From assembly GCA_019423725.1 (NCBI GenBank), contig JAHZAW010000009.1:30185-43984 (forward strand): a DNA stretch of 13,800 bases. The letters run 5' to 3'. This DNA is from Clostridiales bacterium. GTDB lineage: Bacteria; Bacillota; Clostridia; Lachnospirales; Anaerotignaceae. The notes beneath the pieces are model-generated. The model did no database searches, was not told the origin of the DNA, and was given only the letters and a program-made list of their open reading frames with translations. The translations under genes were made by a program, and so were the position numbers. This document shows positions 1-7,203 of the stretch, one piece after another (position 1 is the first letter of the stretch; every line of letters begins with the position of its first letter).

Positions 1-949
1 AACACTCCTTTATGTCCAAACCTTCAGTAATATCTTTTCCAAGCTTATAATTCATACATTCAATGGCAGCACCAGATGCTCCCTTTCCCAGGTTATCATA
101 TCTTGCCACCAGTATCATCCTATCTTCATTTCCATCAACGGATACCCTCATATTATCAAAGCCTGACATATCCGCCGATGAATAAAATCCATTTTTATCA
201 TCGTTTTCGATGTATTTTATTAATTTTCCTGTATATTTATCCCTATAGGCATTTTTCACATCTTCCATGGTATGGCCTTCAGTCAGATCTTCCTTAAAAA
301 GCGGTACAGTAACTTCCATTCCGCTGTAGAAATCTCCAACGATAGGACAGAATATAGGTTTATTATTAAGTCCAGTTATGGCCGCCATCTCTTTAAGATG
401 TTTATGATTCTGGGTGATGCCGTACTGTCTTGGTGCATCAAGGAGTTCGTCTCTTCCCTCTGCCTCATAGTCGGCTATCATCTTTTTTCCGCCTCCGCTG
501 TATCCTGTCAGGGAAAAGCATGAAAGCCTTGCGTCAGGAGAAATAAGTCCCTTTTCTATAAGGGGATAAACAAGTGCAATAAATCCGCTGGCATGACAGC
601 CGGGAACAGCTATCCTCTTTGAGTTTTTGATTTTATTTTCAAATTCAGCTCCAAGTTCAGGCAGACCGTAAGCCCATCCACTGGCTGTCCTGTGGGCCGT
701 TGATGTATCAATAAGAACTACCTTATCATTTTCAACAAGCTCGGCTGCCTCTATGGCTGCGGCGTCGGGCAGACAGAGGAACGCTATATCACAGCTGTTT
801 AGAGCTTCTTTTCTCTTTTCAACGTTTTTTCTATCTTCTTCCTTTAGGACGATGAGCTCTATATCCTTCATATTTTCAAGTCTGTCATATATTCTAAGGC
901 CGGTAGTGCCCTCTCTTCCGTCAATAAAAACCTTTGTTTTTTCACCCAT
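1..949 (-). CDS. argC: N-acetyl-gamma-glutamyl-phosphate reductase, type 2 (partial, 3' end off window)
   Basis: This enzyme reduces N-acetylglutamyl-5-phosphate to the semialdehyde with NADPH, a step in cytoplasmic arginine (ornithine) synthesis. The 316 visible codons carry the N-terminal nucleotide-binding stretch FIDGREGTTGL (about residues 8-18), the SGWAYGLPEL segment (about 90-99) and the active-site cysteine in VPGCHASGF (Cys about 118). The short N-terminus and the GCHASG form of the active site fit the type 2 subfamily of about 310 residues rather than the longer type 1 form. The visible C-terminus (GASGAAIECMNYKLG) is typical of the family end, so only a few codons are probably missing to the left. 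The ATG at 949 is preceded by AGGTGA at good spacing. A sigma-A promoter overlapped by ARG-box-like palindromes lies just upstream, which suggests arginine repression. thrC, on its right, is separated by a terminator. Confidence 0.95.
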   Translation of the reverse strand, partial: MGEKTKVFIDGREGTTGLRIYDRLENMKDIELIVLKEEDRKNVEKRKEALNSCDIAFLCLPDAAAIEAAELVENDKVVLIDTSTAHRTASGWAYGLPELGAEFENKIKNSKRIAVPGCHASGFIALVYPLIEKGLISPDARLSCFSLTGYSGGGKKMIADYEAEGRDELLDAPRQYGITQNHKHLKEMAAITGLNNKPIFCPIVGDFYSGMEVTVPLFKEDLTEGHTMEDVKNAYRDKYTGKLIKYIENDDKNGFYSSADMSGFDNMRVSVDGNEDRMILVARYDNLGKGASGAAIECMNYKLGKDITEGLDIKEC

Positions 950-986
950 ATATTTCACCTCAGCGTTCTTGATCAATTTATGGTAT

Positions 987-1015
987 ATAATACACGATTC
1001 CGTATAAAAATACAA
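987..1015 (-). promoter_or_regulatory. argC promoter with paired ARG-box-like operator
   Basis: Read on the minus strand there is a -35 TTGTAT (1015-1010), a 17-base spacer and a -10 TATTAT (992-987), about 37 bases before the argC start. Two short palindromes overlap it: GTAT-AAAA-ATAC at 1002-1013 and GTAT-ATA-ATAC at 983-993. Their centres are about 20 bases apart. ArgR/AhrC binds paired AT-rich palindromes of the general form GAAT-WWWW-ATTC about two helical turns apart, so this arrangement fits an arginine operator. The promoter is read directly; the operator role is inferred. Confidence 0.6.
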
Positions 1016-1035
1016 GTTCTGTACACTTTTATTTT

Positions 1036-1051
1036 TTCATAAAATTATGAA
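1036..1051. promoter_or_regulatory. 16-bp near-perfect palindrome upstream of argC promoter
   Basis: TTCATAA-AA-TTATGAA is a near-perfect palindrome about 20 bases upstream of the argC -35 box. It could be an additional operator for argC, but no regulator can be named from sequence. The rest of the 290-base spacer between argC and thrC (about 1052-1198) is very AT-rich, and I see no gene, riboswitch or T-box in it. Confidence 0.35.
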
Positions 1052-1200
1052 CAAATACCGTGTTTTATTGTGCAAATCGTAATATAAGCCTTATTTTTTT
1101 AAACAAACTACTACATTTTCCTTTTATTTGAACATAAAAGTTTGCCTGTATAATTATATTTATTCATATAATTTCAATAAATAATCGGTCTTTTATGCAT

Positions 1201-1225
1201 AAAAACAGGGCCGTGCAGGCCCTGT
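1201..1225 (-). terminator. Rho-independent terminator of thrC
   Basis: ACAGGGCC (1205-1212) pairs with GGCCCTGT (1218-1225) around a 5-base loop. Read on the minus strand the stem is followed directly by TTTTT (1205-1201). It lies 15 bases beyond the thrC stop codon and isolates thrC from argC. Confidence 0.9.
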
Positions 1226-1239
1226 ATATAGTATGTATA

Positions 1240-2712
1240 TTATTTTAAAAGCTGTTCCCTTACAAAGTCTTTTATCTTTTCTCTCTGGCAGAGATTATTG
1301 TGGAGCACCTCTCTCTTTTCGATATCCTTTACAGGAGCAGGTATTTTAACACCGCTTATCTTCTCCAGTTCTCCCATAAGCTCAAATGGATCTCTGTCCT
1401 TATATTTTTCATCAAGGGCAGTGCATACGTCCTTGGCAAACTTATAGGGGCTTGCCGTAGAAACTATTACATTAGGTGTATCGTCTCCACTTTCCTTAAG
1501 ATACTTATCGTATGCAGCATAGGCTACCGCTGTATGAGTATCGATAACATATCCGGTATTGGCATGCATGGTCCTTATGGCTGTGAAAGTCTCCTCCTCG
1601 TCGGCATATTCACCTACGATATCATCTGCTTTTACGCTCATTGTATATTTTCCATCAGAAGAGAGAGATGCCATAAGCTTTGCTGTCTCCTCCTGTGATG
1701 TGAGCATGCATACAAGTCTTTCCAGGTTGCTTGAAATAAGTATGTCCATGGAAGGGCTGACTGTAAGTATGAACTCACGGTTTTTGTCATATACACCTGT
1801 ACGGAAGAAGTCATAAAGCACCTTATTGCTGTTTGAGGCACATATAAATTTGTTTACGGGAAGTCCCATTTTCTTTGCAAAATATCCGGCAAGAATATTT
1901 CCAAAGTTTCCTGTGGGTACAGTAAAGTTTATCTTGTCTCCTGCCTTTATTTTTCCATTTCTTACAAGTGTGCAGTATGCATACCAGTAATATGCCACCT
2001 GAGGGATAAGTCTTCCTATATTTATTGAGTTAGCTGATGAGAACATATATCCTCTCTCGTCCAGTTCCTTTATCATTTCTTCATCGGTAAAAATGCTCTT
2101 TACGGCACTCTGGGCATCATCAAAGTTTCCTGTTATGGCAGCAACACATACATTTTTGCCCTTCTGTGTCACCATCTGCATTTTCTGTACAGGGCTTACT
2201 CCTCCGTCAGGATAGAAAACGATTATCCTTGTTCCTTCCACATCGGCAAATCCTTCAAGGGCTGCCTTTCCAGTGTCACCTGATGTGGCTGTGAGTATAA
2301 CTATTTCCTTTTTTATATCATTCTTTGCTGCCGATGTTTTCATAAGATAAGGAAGGATAGAAAGAGCCATATCCTTAAATGCTATGGTTTTTCCGTGGAA
2401 AAGCTCAAGGAAGTATACTCCGTCCTTCTCTACTAAAGGAGCTATCTCCTTTGTATCGAACTTTTCATCGTATGCATGATTTATGCAGTATCTGAGCTCT
2501 TCTTCCGTGAAATCAGTGAAAAACAGCTTCATTACCTCATAGGCAAGGCCCTGGTAATCCATTTTTGCAAGTTCATCTATAGTTTTATCCATAACAGGCA
2601 TCTCATCGGGTATAAAAAGTCCTCCATCTGGACATATGCCCTTAAGTATTGCCTGTGATGCCTTCATTTTTATGTCTTTATTCCTTGTACCGATATATGT
2701 AACGTCTCTCAT
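1240..2712 (-). CDS. thrC: Threonine synthase
   Basis: This PLP enzyme converts O-phospho-L-homoserine to L-threonine in the cytoplasm, the last step of threonine synthesis. The 490-residue length fits the long bacterial/fungal-type family. Visible signatures are an N-terminal YIGTRNK segment, the lysine that should form the PLP Schiff base in HGKTIAFKDMA (Lys113), the TATSGDTGKAA motif (about 141-151) and the phosphate-binding glycine loop VPTGNFGN (about 265-272). The ATG at 2712 is preceded by AAAGGTGA with 7 bases of spacing. The gene has its own consensus promoter and a strong terminator, so it appears monocistronic; no homoserine dehydrogenase or homoserine kinase gene is next to it. 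The 5' leader is too short to hold an attenuator or T-box. Confidence 0.97.
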   Translation of the reverse strand: MRDVTYIGTRNKDIKMKASQAILKGICPDGGLFIPDEMPVMDKTIDELAKMDYQGLAYEVMKLFFTDFTEEELRYCINHAYDEKFDTKEIAPLVEKDGVYFLELFHGKTIAFKDMALSILPYLMKTSAAKNDIKKEIVILTATSGDTGKAALEGFADVEGTRIIVFYPDGGVSPVQKMQMVTQKGKNVCVAAITGNFDDAQSAVKSIFTDEEMIKELDERGYMFSSANSINIGRLIPQVAYYWYAYCTLVRNGKIKAGDKINFTVPTGNFGNILAGYFAKKMGLPVNKFICASNSNKVLYDFFRTGVYDKNREFILTVSPSMDILISSNLERLVCMLTSQEETAKLMASLSSDGKYTMSVKADDIVGEYADEEETFTAIRTMHANTGYVIDTHTAVAYAAYDKYLKESGDDTPNVIVSTASPYKFAKDVCTALDEKYKDRDPFELMGELEKISGVKIPAPVKDIEKREVLHNNLCQREKIKDFVREQLLK

Positions 2713-2745
2713 TCAGAACTCACCTTTCAGATATAAATTATTTTG

Positions 2746-2774
2746 ATTATATAGGAAGCACAAAAGATTGTCAA
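2746..2774 (-). promoter_or_regulatory. Consensus sigma-A promoter of thrC
   Basis: On the minus strand TTGACA (2774-2769), 17 bases, then TATAAT (2751-2746): a perfect match to the vegetative consensus in sequence and spacing. The predicted start of transcription is about 27 bases before the thrC ATG. Confidence 0.88.
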
Positions 2775-2812
2775 CCGTGGACACTTTTATATTTTTACAA
2801 TTATTTTCCTTA

Positions 2813-4735
2813 TTATCTTGATTTTTTATGGACATTTCTGATCGTTTTCTTTTTTGCCAGCTTAGATGTATTTTTAGCAGTACCTGGCTTATTCATGTTT
2901 CCTTTTGCCTGTGTATGACGTCCGCTGCCTTTTTTTACAGTCTCGCTTTTTTCAGGCCTTATAAGACAGTGATGGGAATATCCGATAAGATCTTCTCTGC
3001 CTGCCTTTATGAGCGCCTCTTTTACCAGATCATAATTTGACGGCACCCTGTACTGCATAAGCGCCCTCTGCATGGCCTTTTCGTGGGGATTTTTCGGAAC
3101 ATACACATTTTTGCCTGTCCTGGGGTCCTTCTCCGTATAATACATACAGGTGGAAAGAGTTCCAGGCGTGGGGTAAAAATCCTGCACCTGTTCGGGCATA
3201 TGTCCTATGTCCCTGAGGTACTCCGCCAGTTCTACAGCAGCACGGAGGTCGCTTCCAGGGTGGCTGGACATAAGATATGGAACACAGTACTGATCCAGTC
3301 CGTACTTTTTATTTATCTCCTCAAATTTCTTAACGAACCTGTCATATACGTCCCTTCCAGGCTTGCCCATCTTCTCAAGGACCCTGTCAGAAACATGTTC
3401 CGGAGCAACTCTCAGCTGTCCGCTTATATGATATTTGCACAGTTCATTGAAAAACGTTTCGTCTCTGTCATATATCAGATAGTCATACCTTATGCCTGAG
3501 CGTATGAATACCTTCTTGACCTTAGGCAGTTCCCTTAGTTTTCTCAAAAGCTTTAAATATCTTTTATGGTCCACCACAAGATTAGGACATTTTTCAGGGA
3601 AAAGACACTGTCTGTCGGTGCAGGCTCCCGCCTTGAGCTGTTTACCACAGGCAGGCCGCATAAAGTTTGCTGTCGGTCCTCCAACATCATGGATATATCC
3701 CTTAAAGTCCTTTTCATTTGTCATTTCCTCAGTCTCTTTTATGAGGGACTCATCACTTCTTGATGTGACTATCCTGCCCTGATGAAAGGCTATGGCGCAG
3801 AAACTGCAGCTTCCAAAGCATCCTCTGTTTGCTGACAGGCTGAATTTAATTTCTTCTATGGCAGGTATCCCTCCCATTTTCTCATACATGGGATGATATG
3901 TCCTCATATAGGGCAGAGAATAAACATCATCCAGCTCGTCCTGTGAAAGTGGTGCTGAAGGCGGATTCTGTACGACTATGCCTTCCCTGTATTCCTCGGC
4001 AAGGGTCTTTGCGGTTATATGGTCAGTATTTTTATACTGTATCATAAAGCTTTCTGAATACTTTTCTTTATCCGTGGATGTCTCCTCATAGGAAGGGAGC
4101 CATATACAGTCTCCTATCCTCTCTCTGTCCCTGGTCTTATATACAGACCCCCTGAGGTATGTTATTTCGCTTACTGGTATTCCGCTGTCTAAGGCTTCAG
4201 CCATCTCAACTATCTGGTGTTCACCCATTCCATAAAGCAGCAGGTCAGCTCCTGAGTCCAGAAGTATGGAGCGTCTGACCTTATTATCCCAGTAATCATA
4301 ATGGGACAGTCTTCTGAGGCTGGCCTCTATGCCGCCAATAACTATTGTGGCGTGTTTATACGCCTCTCTTATTTTATTACAGTAAACTATGGTGGCCCTG
4401 TCCGGTCTCAGGCCTCCCTGTCCTCCAGGTGAATATGAGTCTTTGGACCTTCTCTTTTTTGCCACGGTATAGTGGTTCACCATGGAATCTATGTTTCCGG
4501 CACTTACAAGGAATGCAAGTCTGGGCTCTCCAAAGCGCATAAAGTCTTCTGTAGTGTGCCAGTCCGGCTGTGGTATGATACAGACCTTATATCCTCTGCT
4601 TTCAAGGACCCTGCATATTATAGCGGCACCAAAGGAGGAATGGTCCACATAGGCATCTCCGCAGACATATACAAAGTCAGGCCTGTCCCATCCCCTTTTC
4701 AGCATATCTTCTTTTGTAACCGGTAAAAAAGCCAT
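2813..4735 (-). CDS. YgiQ family radical SAM protein
   Basis: This is a 640-residue member of the YgiQ family (formerly UPF0313). Its substrate is not securely known. The N-terminal part (about 20-300) begins with the family signature CGDAYVDHSSFG (about 25-36). The radical SAM core follows, with the 4Fe-4S ligands in RGCFGSCSFCAIAFHQGR (Cys306, Cys310, Cys313). Four more cysteines at about 363, 372, 377 and 383 form the extra cluster region usual in this family and might bind a second metal centre. The C-terminus (about 595-640) is a low-complexity Lys/Ser/Thr-rich tail. The ATG at 4735 has AGGAG 7 bases upstream, directly after the stop of the rsmF-like gene. The 12-base gap implies one transcript and translational coupling. 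No terminator is obvious before the thrC promoter. Confidence 0.92.
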   Translation of the reverse strand: MAFLPVTKEDMLKRGWDRPDFVYVCGDAYVDHSSFGAAIICRVLESRGYKVCIIPQPDWHTTEDFMRFGEPRLAFLVSAGNIDSMVNHYTVAKKRRSKDSYSPGGQGGLRPDRATIVYCNKIREAYKHATIVIGGIEASLRRLSHYDYWDNKVRRSILLDSGADLLLYGMGEHQIVEMAEALDSGIPVSEITYLRGSVYKTRDRERIGDCIWLPSYEETSTDKEKYSESFMIQYKNTDHITAKTLAEEYREGIVVQNPPSAPLSQDELDDVYSLPYMRTYHPMYEKMGGIPAIEEIKFSLSANRGCFGSCSFCAIAFHQGRIVTSRSDESLIKETEEMTNEKDFKGYIHDVGGPTANFMRPACGKQLKAGACTDRQCLFPEKCPNLVVDHKRYLKLLRKLRELPKVKKVFIRSGIRYDYLIYDRDETFFNELCKYHISGQLRVAPEHVSDRVLEKMGKPGRDVYDRFVKKFEEINKKYGLDQYCVPYLMSSHPGSDLRAAVELAEYLRDIGHMPEQVQDFYPTPGTLSTCMYYTEKDPRTGKNVYVPKNPHEKAMQRALMQYRVPSNYDLVKEALIKAGREDLIGYSHHCLIRPEKSETVKKGSGRHTQAKGNMNKPGTAKNTSKLAKKKTIRNVHKKSR

Positions 4736-4747
4736 AAATATTCTCCT

Positions 4748-6115
4748 TTACTCCCATTTCCAGCCGGGAAGATACTTATTTTTAAGTCTTCCCTTCTGGC
4801 TCTTTGCCCATCCGAGGGCTAGTCCGTCAAAGGTCACAAGGGCCCATCCGTCTTCCGTAAGTTCAGTCTCCAGAGTCTCGCCCTTAAGATACTTAACGGC
4901 TGTATCATAATCCTTCAGATTTTCTGTAAGTCTTACATCATCCGCTCCAAGTCCCATGGCAAATGCCTGTGAAGGTTCAAATCTCTTCTTTTTTATATCT
5001 CCCAGATACCATCCGTTCCTTACGACTCTGAGGCCCTTAAATGAAGGCAGTCCCTTTGGAAGCATATAAAGTTTTTCTCCAAAGGTCTCAAAGTCTCCGT
5101 CAAAATCAACATTTCTTATATTTTTTGCGGCAAATTCCTCAAAATATTCAAATCCGTCTATTTTATTTCCTTCGTGGCCGGTAAATGACCTTCTTTCACC
5201 GCCGCCAGTTTTTTTCATTTTAGCTACGAAGTGGCCTTCTCCCTTGATCTTATGGGGCCACAATCTTCCGCAGAGCTTGAACTTTTCATCTCCGCTCTTT
5301 GTCCATTCCGGTCTTCCAGGGTCCAGTCCCATGACTTCTGGAAGGGGGCAAAGCTCAAACTCACTGTGTCTTTCCAGAAATGCTTCTATCTGTCTTTCAT
5401 TTTCATCGGGATTGAACGTACAGGTGGAATATATGATATAACCGCCGTTACATACAGCCAGAGCACATTTATCAAGTATCTCCCTCTGGGTGGATACACA
5501 GAAGTCTGTCATCTTTTCACCCCAGGCCTTGATAATATCCGGGTCCTTTCTGAACATACCTTCTCCGCTGCAGGGAGCGTCTATTATCACCTTATCAAAA
5601 AATTCCGGAAAGACCTTGGATATTTTATCCGGCGACTCATTGAGAACGACCGCGTTCCTAAGGCCGAAAAGCTCCACATTTTTAAGCAGAGCCTTTGTTC
5701 TTGATGTGCTTATGTCGTTAGTAACAAGTATGCCCTTTCCCTTAAGCGCGGCACCGACCTGGGTGCTTTTTCCTCCGGGAGCAGCACATACATCCAGCAC
5801 CCTTTCGCCTTCCTTTACATCGGCAGCAGCACCCGTTGACATGGCACTTGGCTCCTGAAGGTAGTAAAGCCCTGCATGATAATAGGGACTTTTGGACGGT
5901 CTTGTATCAGCTCCATTATAATAAAATCCCTCTTGGCACCATTGTACCGGTGAGAGTTCATAAAGTTTTTTATCAAGAAAATCTTCCCTCGACATCTTGA
6001 GGGTGTTTACTCTCATTCCATAAAGTCTTTCATCACTGAATGATGAAATGTAGTCGTCATACTCATCCTTAAGCAGTGATTTCATTCGTAAAATATATTC
6101 TTCAGGCAGATCCAT
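4748..6115 (-). CDS. rsmF: 16S rRNA m5C methyltransferase, RsmF/RsmB-like (NOL1/NOP2/Sun family)
   Basis: This is a SAM-dependent cytosine-5 RNA methyltransferase, most likely acting on 16S rRNA. Motif I (SAM binding) is LDVCAAPGGKSTQ at about 107-119. Motif IV is DAPCSGEGMFRKD at about 179-191, with the release cysteine Cys182. Motif VI is YSTCTFNPDENE at about 229-240, with the nucleophile Cys232. The N-terminus (EEYILRMKSLL, then MRVNTLK) is the RNA-binding region usual in this family. The C-terminal 160 residues look like the RsmF-type PUA-like extension. The 455-residue length fits Gram-positive RsmF-like proteins. The ATG at 6115 has AAAGGA about 9 bases upstream. It is the first gene of a two-gene unit with the YgiQ-family gene. 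The exact target cytosine cannot be told from sequence, and the symbol follows common usage for this architecture. Confidence 0.9.
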   Translation of the reverse strand: MDLPEEYILRMKSLLKDEYDDYISSFSDERLYGMRVNTLKMSREDFLDKKLYELSPVQWCQEGFYYNGADTRPSKSPYYHAGLYYLQEPSAMSTGAAADVKEGERVLDVCAAPGGKSTQVGAALKGKGILVTNDISTSRTKALLKNVELFGLRNAVVLNESPDKISKVFPEFFDKVIIDAPCSGEGMFRKDPDIIKAWGEKMTDFCVSTQREILDKCALAVCNGGYIIYSTCTFNPDENERQIEAFLERHSEFELCPLPEVMGLDPGRPEWTKSGDEKFKLCGRLWPHKIKGEGHFVAKMKKTGGGERRSFTGHEGNKIDGFEYFEEFAAKNIRNVDFDGDFETFGEKLYMLPKGLPSFKGLRVVRNGWYLGDIKKKRFEPSQAFAMGLGADDVRLTENLKDYDTAVKYLKGETLETELTEDGWALVTFDGLALGWAKSQKGRLKNKYLPGWKWE

Positions 6116-6160
6116 AAAATATTTCCTTTCCGCTTGACATTTATTGTTTTTATTTATCTT

Positions 6161-6187
6161 TTATAATGGTACTAGATTTTTCTTCAT
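6161..6187 (-). other. Candidate 8-codon leader ORF upstream of rsmF
   Basis: On the minus strand an AGGAG (6199-6195) is followed after 7 bases by ATG (6187) and an 8-codon frame encoding MKKNLVPL and TAA, ending 45 bases before the rsmF start. The ribosome site and spacing are as good as those of real genes here. Against it: it is very short, no pause or attenuator structure follows it, and the rsmF transcription start is not clear, so it might not be transcribed. Confidence 0.25.
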
Positions 6188-6199
6188 AATACAACTCCT

Positions 6200-6230
6200 A
6201 AAATTGTTAGAAATACCAATTTACAATTTT
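6200..6230. promoter_or_regulatory. Inverted repeats in the rsmF / flavin reductase divergent spacer
   Basis: AAAATTGT (6200-6207) and ACAATTTT (6223-6230) form a perfect 8-base inverted repeat with 15 bases between. A third half-site, CAATTT (6217-6222), pairs with AAATTG (6201-6206) as a tighter palindrome and makes a direct repeat with the outer arm. The site overlaps the likely -35 box of the flavin reductase gene and lies upstream of rsmF, so an operator for one or both genes is plausible. No regulator can be named. Confidence 0.4.
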
Positions 6231-6246
6231 ATAGCGCTAGTATAAT
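6220..6246 (+). promoter_or_regulatory. Probable promoter of the flavin reductase gene
   Basis: TTTACA (6220-6225) lies 15 bases before TATAAT (6241-6246), or 17 bases before the overlapping TAATAT (6243-6248). It is placed about 45 bases before the start codon. The -10 is a full match; the -35 spacing is slightly short if that -10 is used. Confidence 0.5.
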
Positions 6247-6289
6247 ATATTTTTCGTACTCATACTATATAGTGAAAGGAGAAATAAAA

Positions 6290-6916
6290 ATGGCCAAACA
6301 AATATGGAAACCCGGTACGGTACTCTATCCTCTTCCGGCAGTCATGGTCTCCTGCGGCAGTATGGATAAGGCAAATATCATTACCGTTGCCTGGTGCGGA
6401 ACGCTGTGCACCTCCCCTGCTATGACCTATATTTCCATAAGGCCTGAACGTTTTTCCTACCACCTTATAGAAGAAAGCGGTGAGTTTGTCATAAACCTGA
6501 CCACCGAAGCCCTTGCCCGTTCAGTGGATTACTGCGGAGTAAAAAGCGGCCGTGATGTGGATAAGTTCAAAGAATGTTCTCTTACTGCTTCAAAGAGCGT
6601 CAAAGTATCTGCTCCATCAATAGAGGAGAGCCCGGTCAATATAGAATGCAGGGTAAAGCAGGTCATAAAGACCGGAGGCACCCATGATATTTTTATTGCC
6701 GATGTGGTCTCCGTCTCAGTGGACGAAAAATACTTTGATGAAACGGGGAAATTCCATTTTGAAAAGACAAGACCAATATGCTATTCCCATGGAGAATACT
6801 ACGGCCTCGGGAAAGCCCTTGGAAGTTTTGGCTACTCAATAATGAAGGAGAAAACAAAAATAAAAAAGAAATCAAAAGGAAGGAAAAGGGTGTTAAAAAG
6901 TGATACCAATAGATGA
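6290..6916 (+). CDS. Flavin reductase family protein (FMN-binding split barrel)
   Basis: This is a 208-residue cytoplasmic flavoprotein of the flavin reductase / FMN-binding split-barrel family. It probably binds FMN and transfers electrons from NAD(P)H, but the partner and substrate are unknown. The family pattern is clear: VMVSCGSMDKANIITVAWCGTL near residues 19-40, then the ISIRPERFSYHLIEESGEFVINL region (about 50-75), and a Y-HGEYYGLGK-LGSFGYS end (about 160-183). After about residue 185 there is a strongly basic tail (KEKTKIKKKSKGRKR). The start chosen is ATG 6290, since AAAGGAG at 6275-6281 is 8 bases away; the in-frame GTG at 6272 lies before that ribosome site. Its 3' end overlaps the next gene by 17 bases, so the two are translationally coupled. 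Confidence 0.88.
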   Translation: MAKQIWKPGTVLYPLPAVMVSCGSMDKANIITVAWCGTLCTSPAMTYISIRPERFSYHLIEESGEFVINLTTEALARSVDYCGVKSGRDVDKFKECSLTASKSVKVSAPSIEESPVNIECRVKQVIKTGGTHDIFIADVVSVSVDEKYFDETGKFHFEKTRPICYSHGEYYGLGKALGSFGYSIMKEKTKIKKKSKGRKRVLKSDTNR

Positions 6917-7130
6917 GGTTTGTATTATCAGCATTGATAAATCAGAAGACGTATGGTCTATTGAAGGCGAGATCATATACGACGACGATATCGCCTGTCC
7001 CTTTGCGGCGTATTACATAGCAGAAGACGATGAATTTGATGAAATAACAACAGACATGGACATCAGTGAATTTGATCCCGATGAGATGAAAGATAAGATC
7101 AAAACAGCAATTTTTGAATACGAAGACTGA
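6900..7130 (+). CDS. Small, highly acidic protein of unknown function
   Basis: I do not recognise a named family. The 76-residue product has 26 Asp/Glu against four Lys and no Arg. It has alternating hydrophobic/charged strands at the start (VCIISID, WSIEGEIIYDDDI), a DDEFDEI stretch in the middle, and a likely C-terminal helix (DEMKDKIKTAIFEYED). It has no signal peptide or membrane segment, so it should be cytoplasmic. GTG 6900 is the only workable start: a stop lies two codons upstream in frame, the next Met is at about residue 54, and AAAGGGTG (6885-6892) is 7 bases before it. It overlaps the flavin reductase gene by 17 bases and is followed by a strong terminator, which supports it being a real second gene of a two-gene operon. 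The charge contrast with the basic tail of its neighbour may be meaningful. Confidence 0.75.
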   Translation: MIPIDEVCIISIDKSEDVWSIEGEIIYDDDIACPFAAYYIAEDDEFDEITTDMDISEFDPDEMKDKIKTAIFEYED

Positions 7131-7145
7131 TGGATATGCAGAAAC

Positions 7146-7200
7146 AAAACCGGAAGTTCCAAAAAACAGGAGCTTCCGGTTTTAATTTTCTTTTTTAATT
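7146..7200. terminator. Bidirectional Rho-independent terminator
   Basis: AAAACCGGAAGTTCC (7146-7160) pairs with GGAGCTTCCGGTTTT (7169-7183), with one T-G wobble and an 8-base loop. On the plus strand it is followed by TTTTAATTTTCTTTTTT. On the minus strand the stem ends in TTTTG. It separates the convergent flavin reductase/acidic protein unit and the metallophosphoesterase/VOC unit. Confidence 0.9.
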
Positions 7201-7203
7201 TTC

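Noticed and set aside
1104..1144. CAAACT...AGTTTG inverted arms between thrC and argC
   Set aside because: Six bases with a loop of about 29 bases in AT-rich DNA; no support for a functional structure.
5231..5704. 157-codon open frame on the plus strand opposite rsmF
   Set aside because: Antisense to conserved methyltransferase motifs, with no ribosome site or promoter.
6134..6167. TTGACA and TATAAT on the plus strand as a promoter
   Set aside because: The spacing is 22 bases, too long for a sigma-A promoter, and a better-placed -10 is found at 6241-6246.
6272..6289. GTG 6272 as start of the flavin reductase
   Set aside because: It lies upstream of the AAAGGAG ribosome site, which is properly spaced for ATG 6290, and the family N-terminus begins there.
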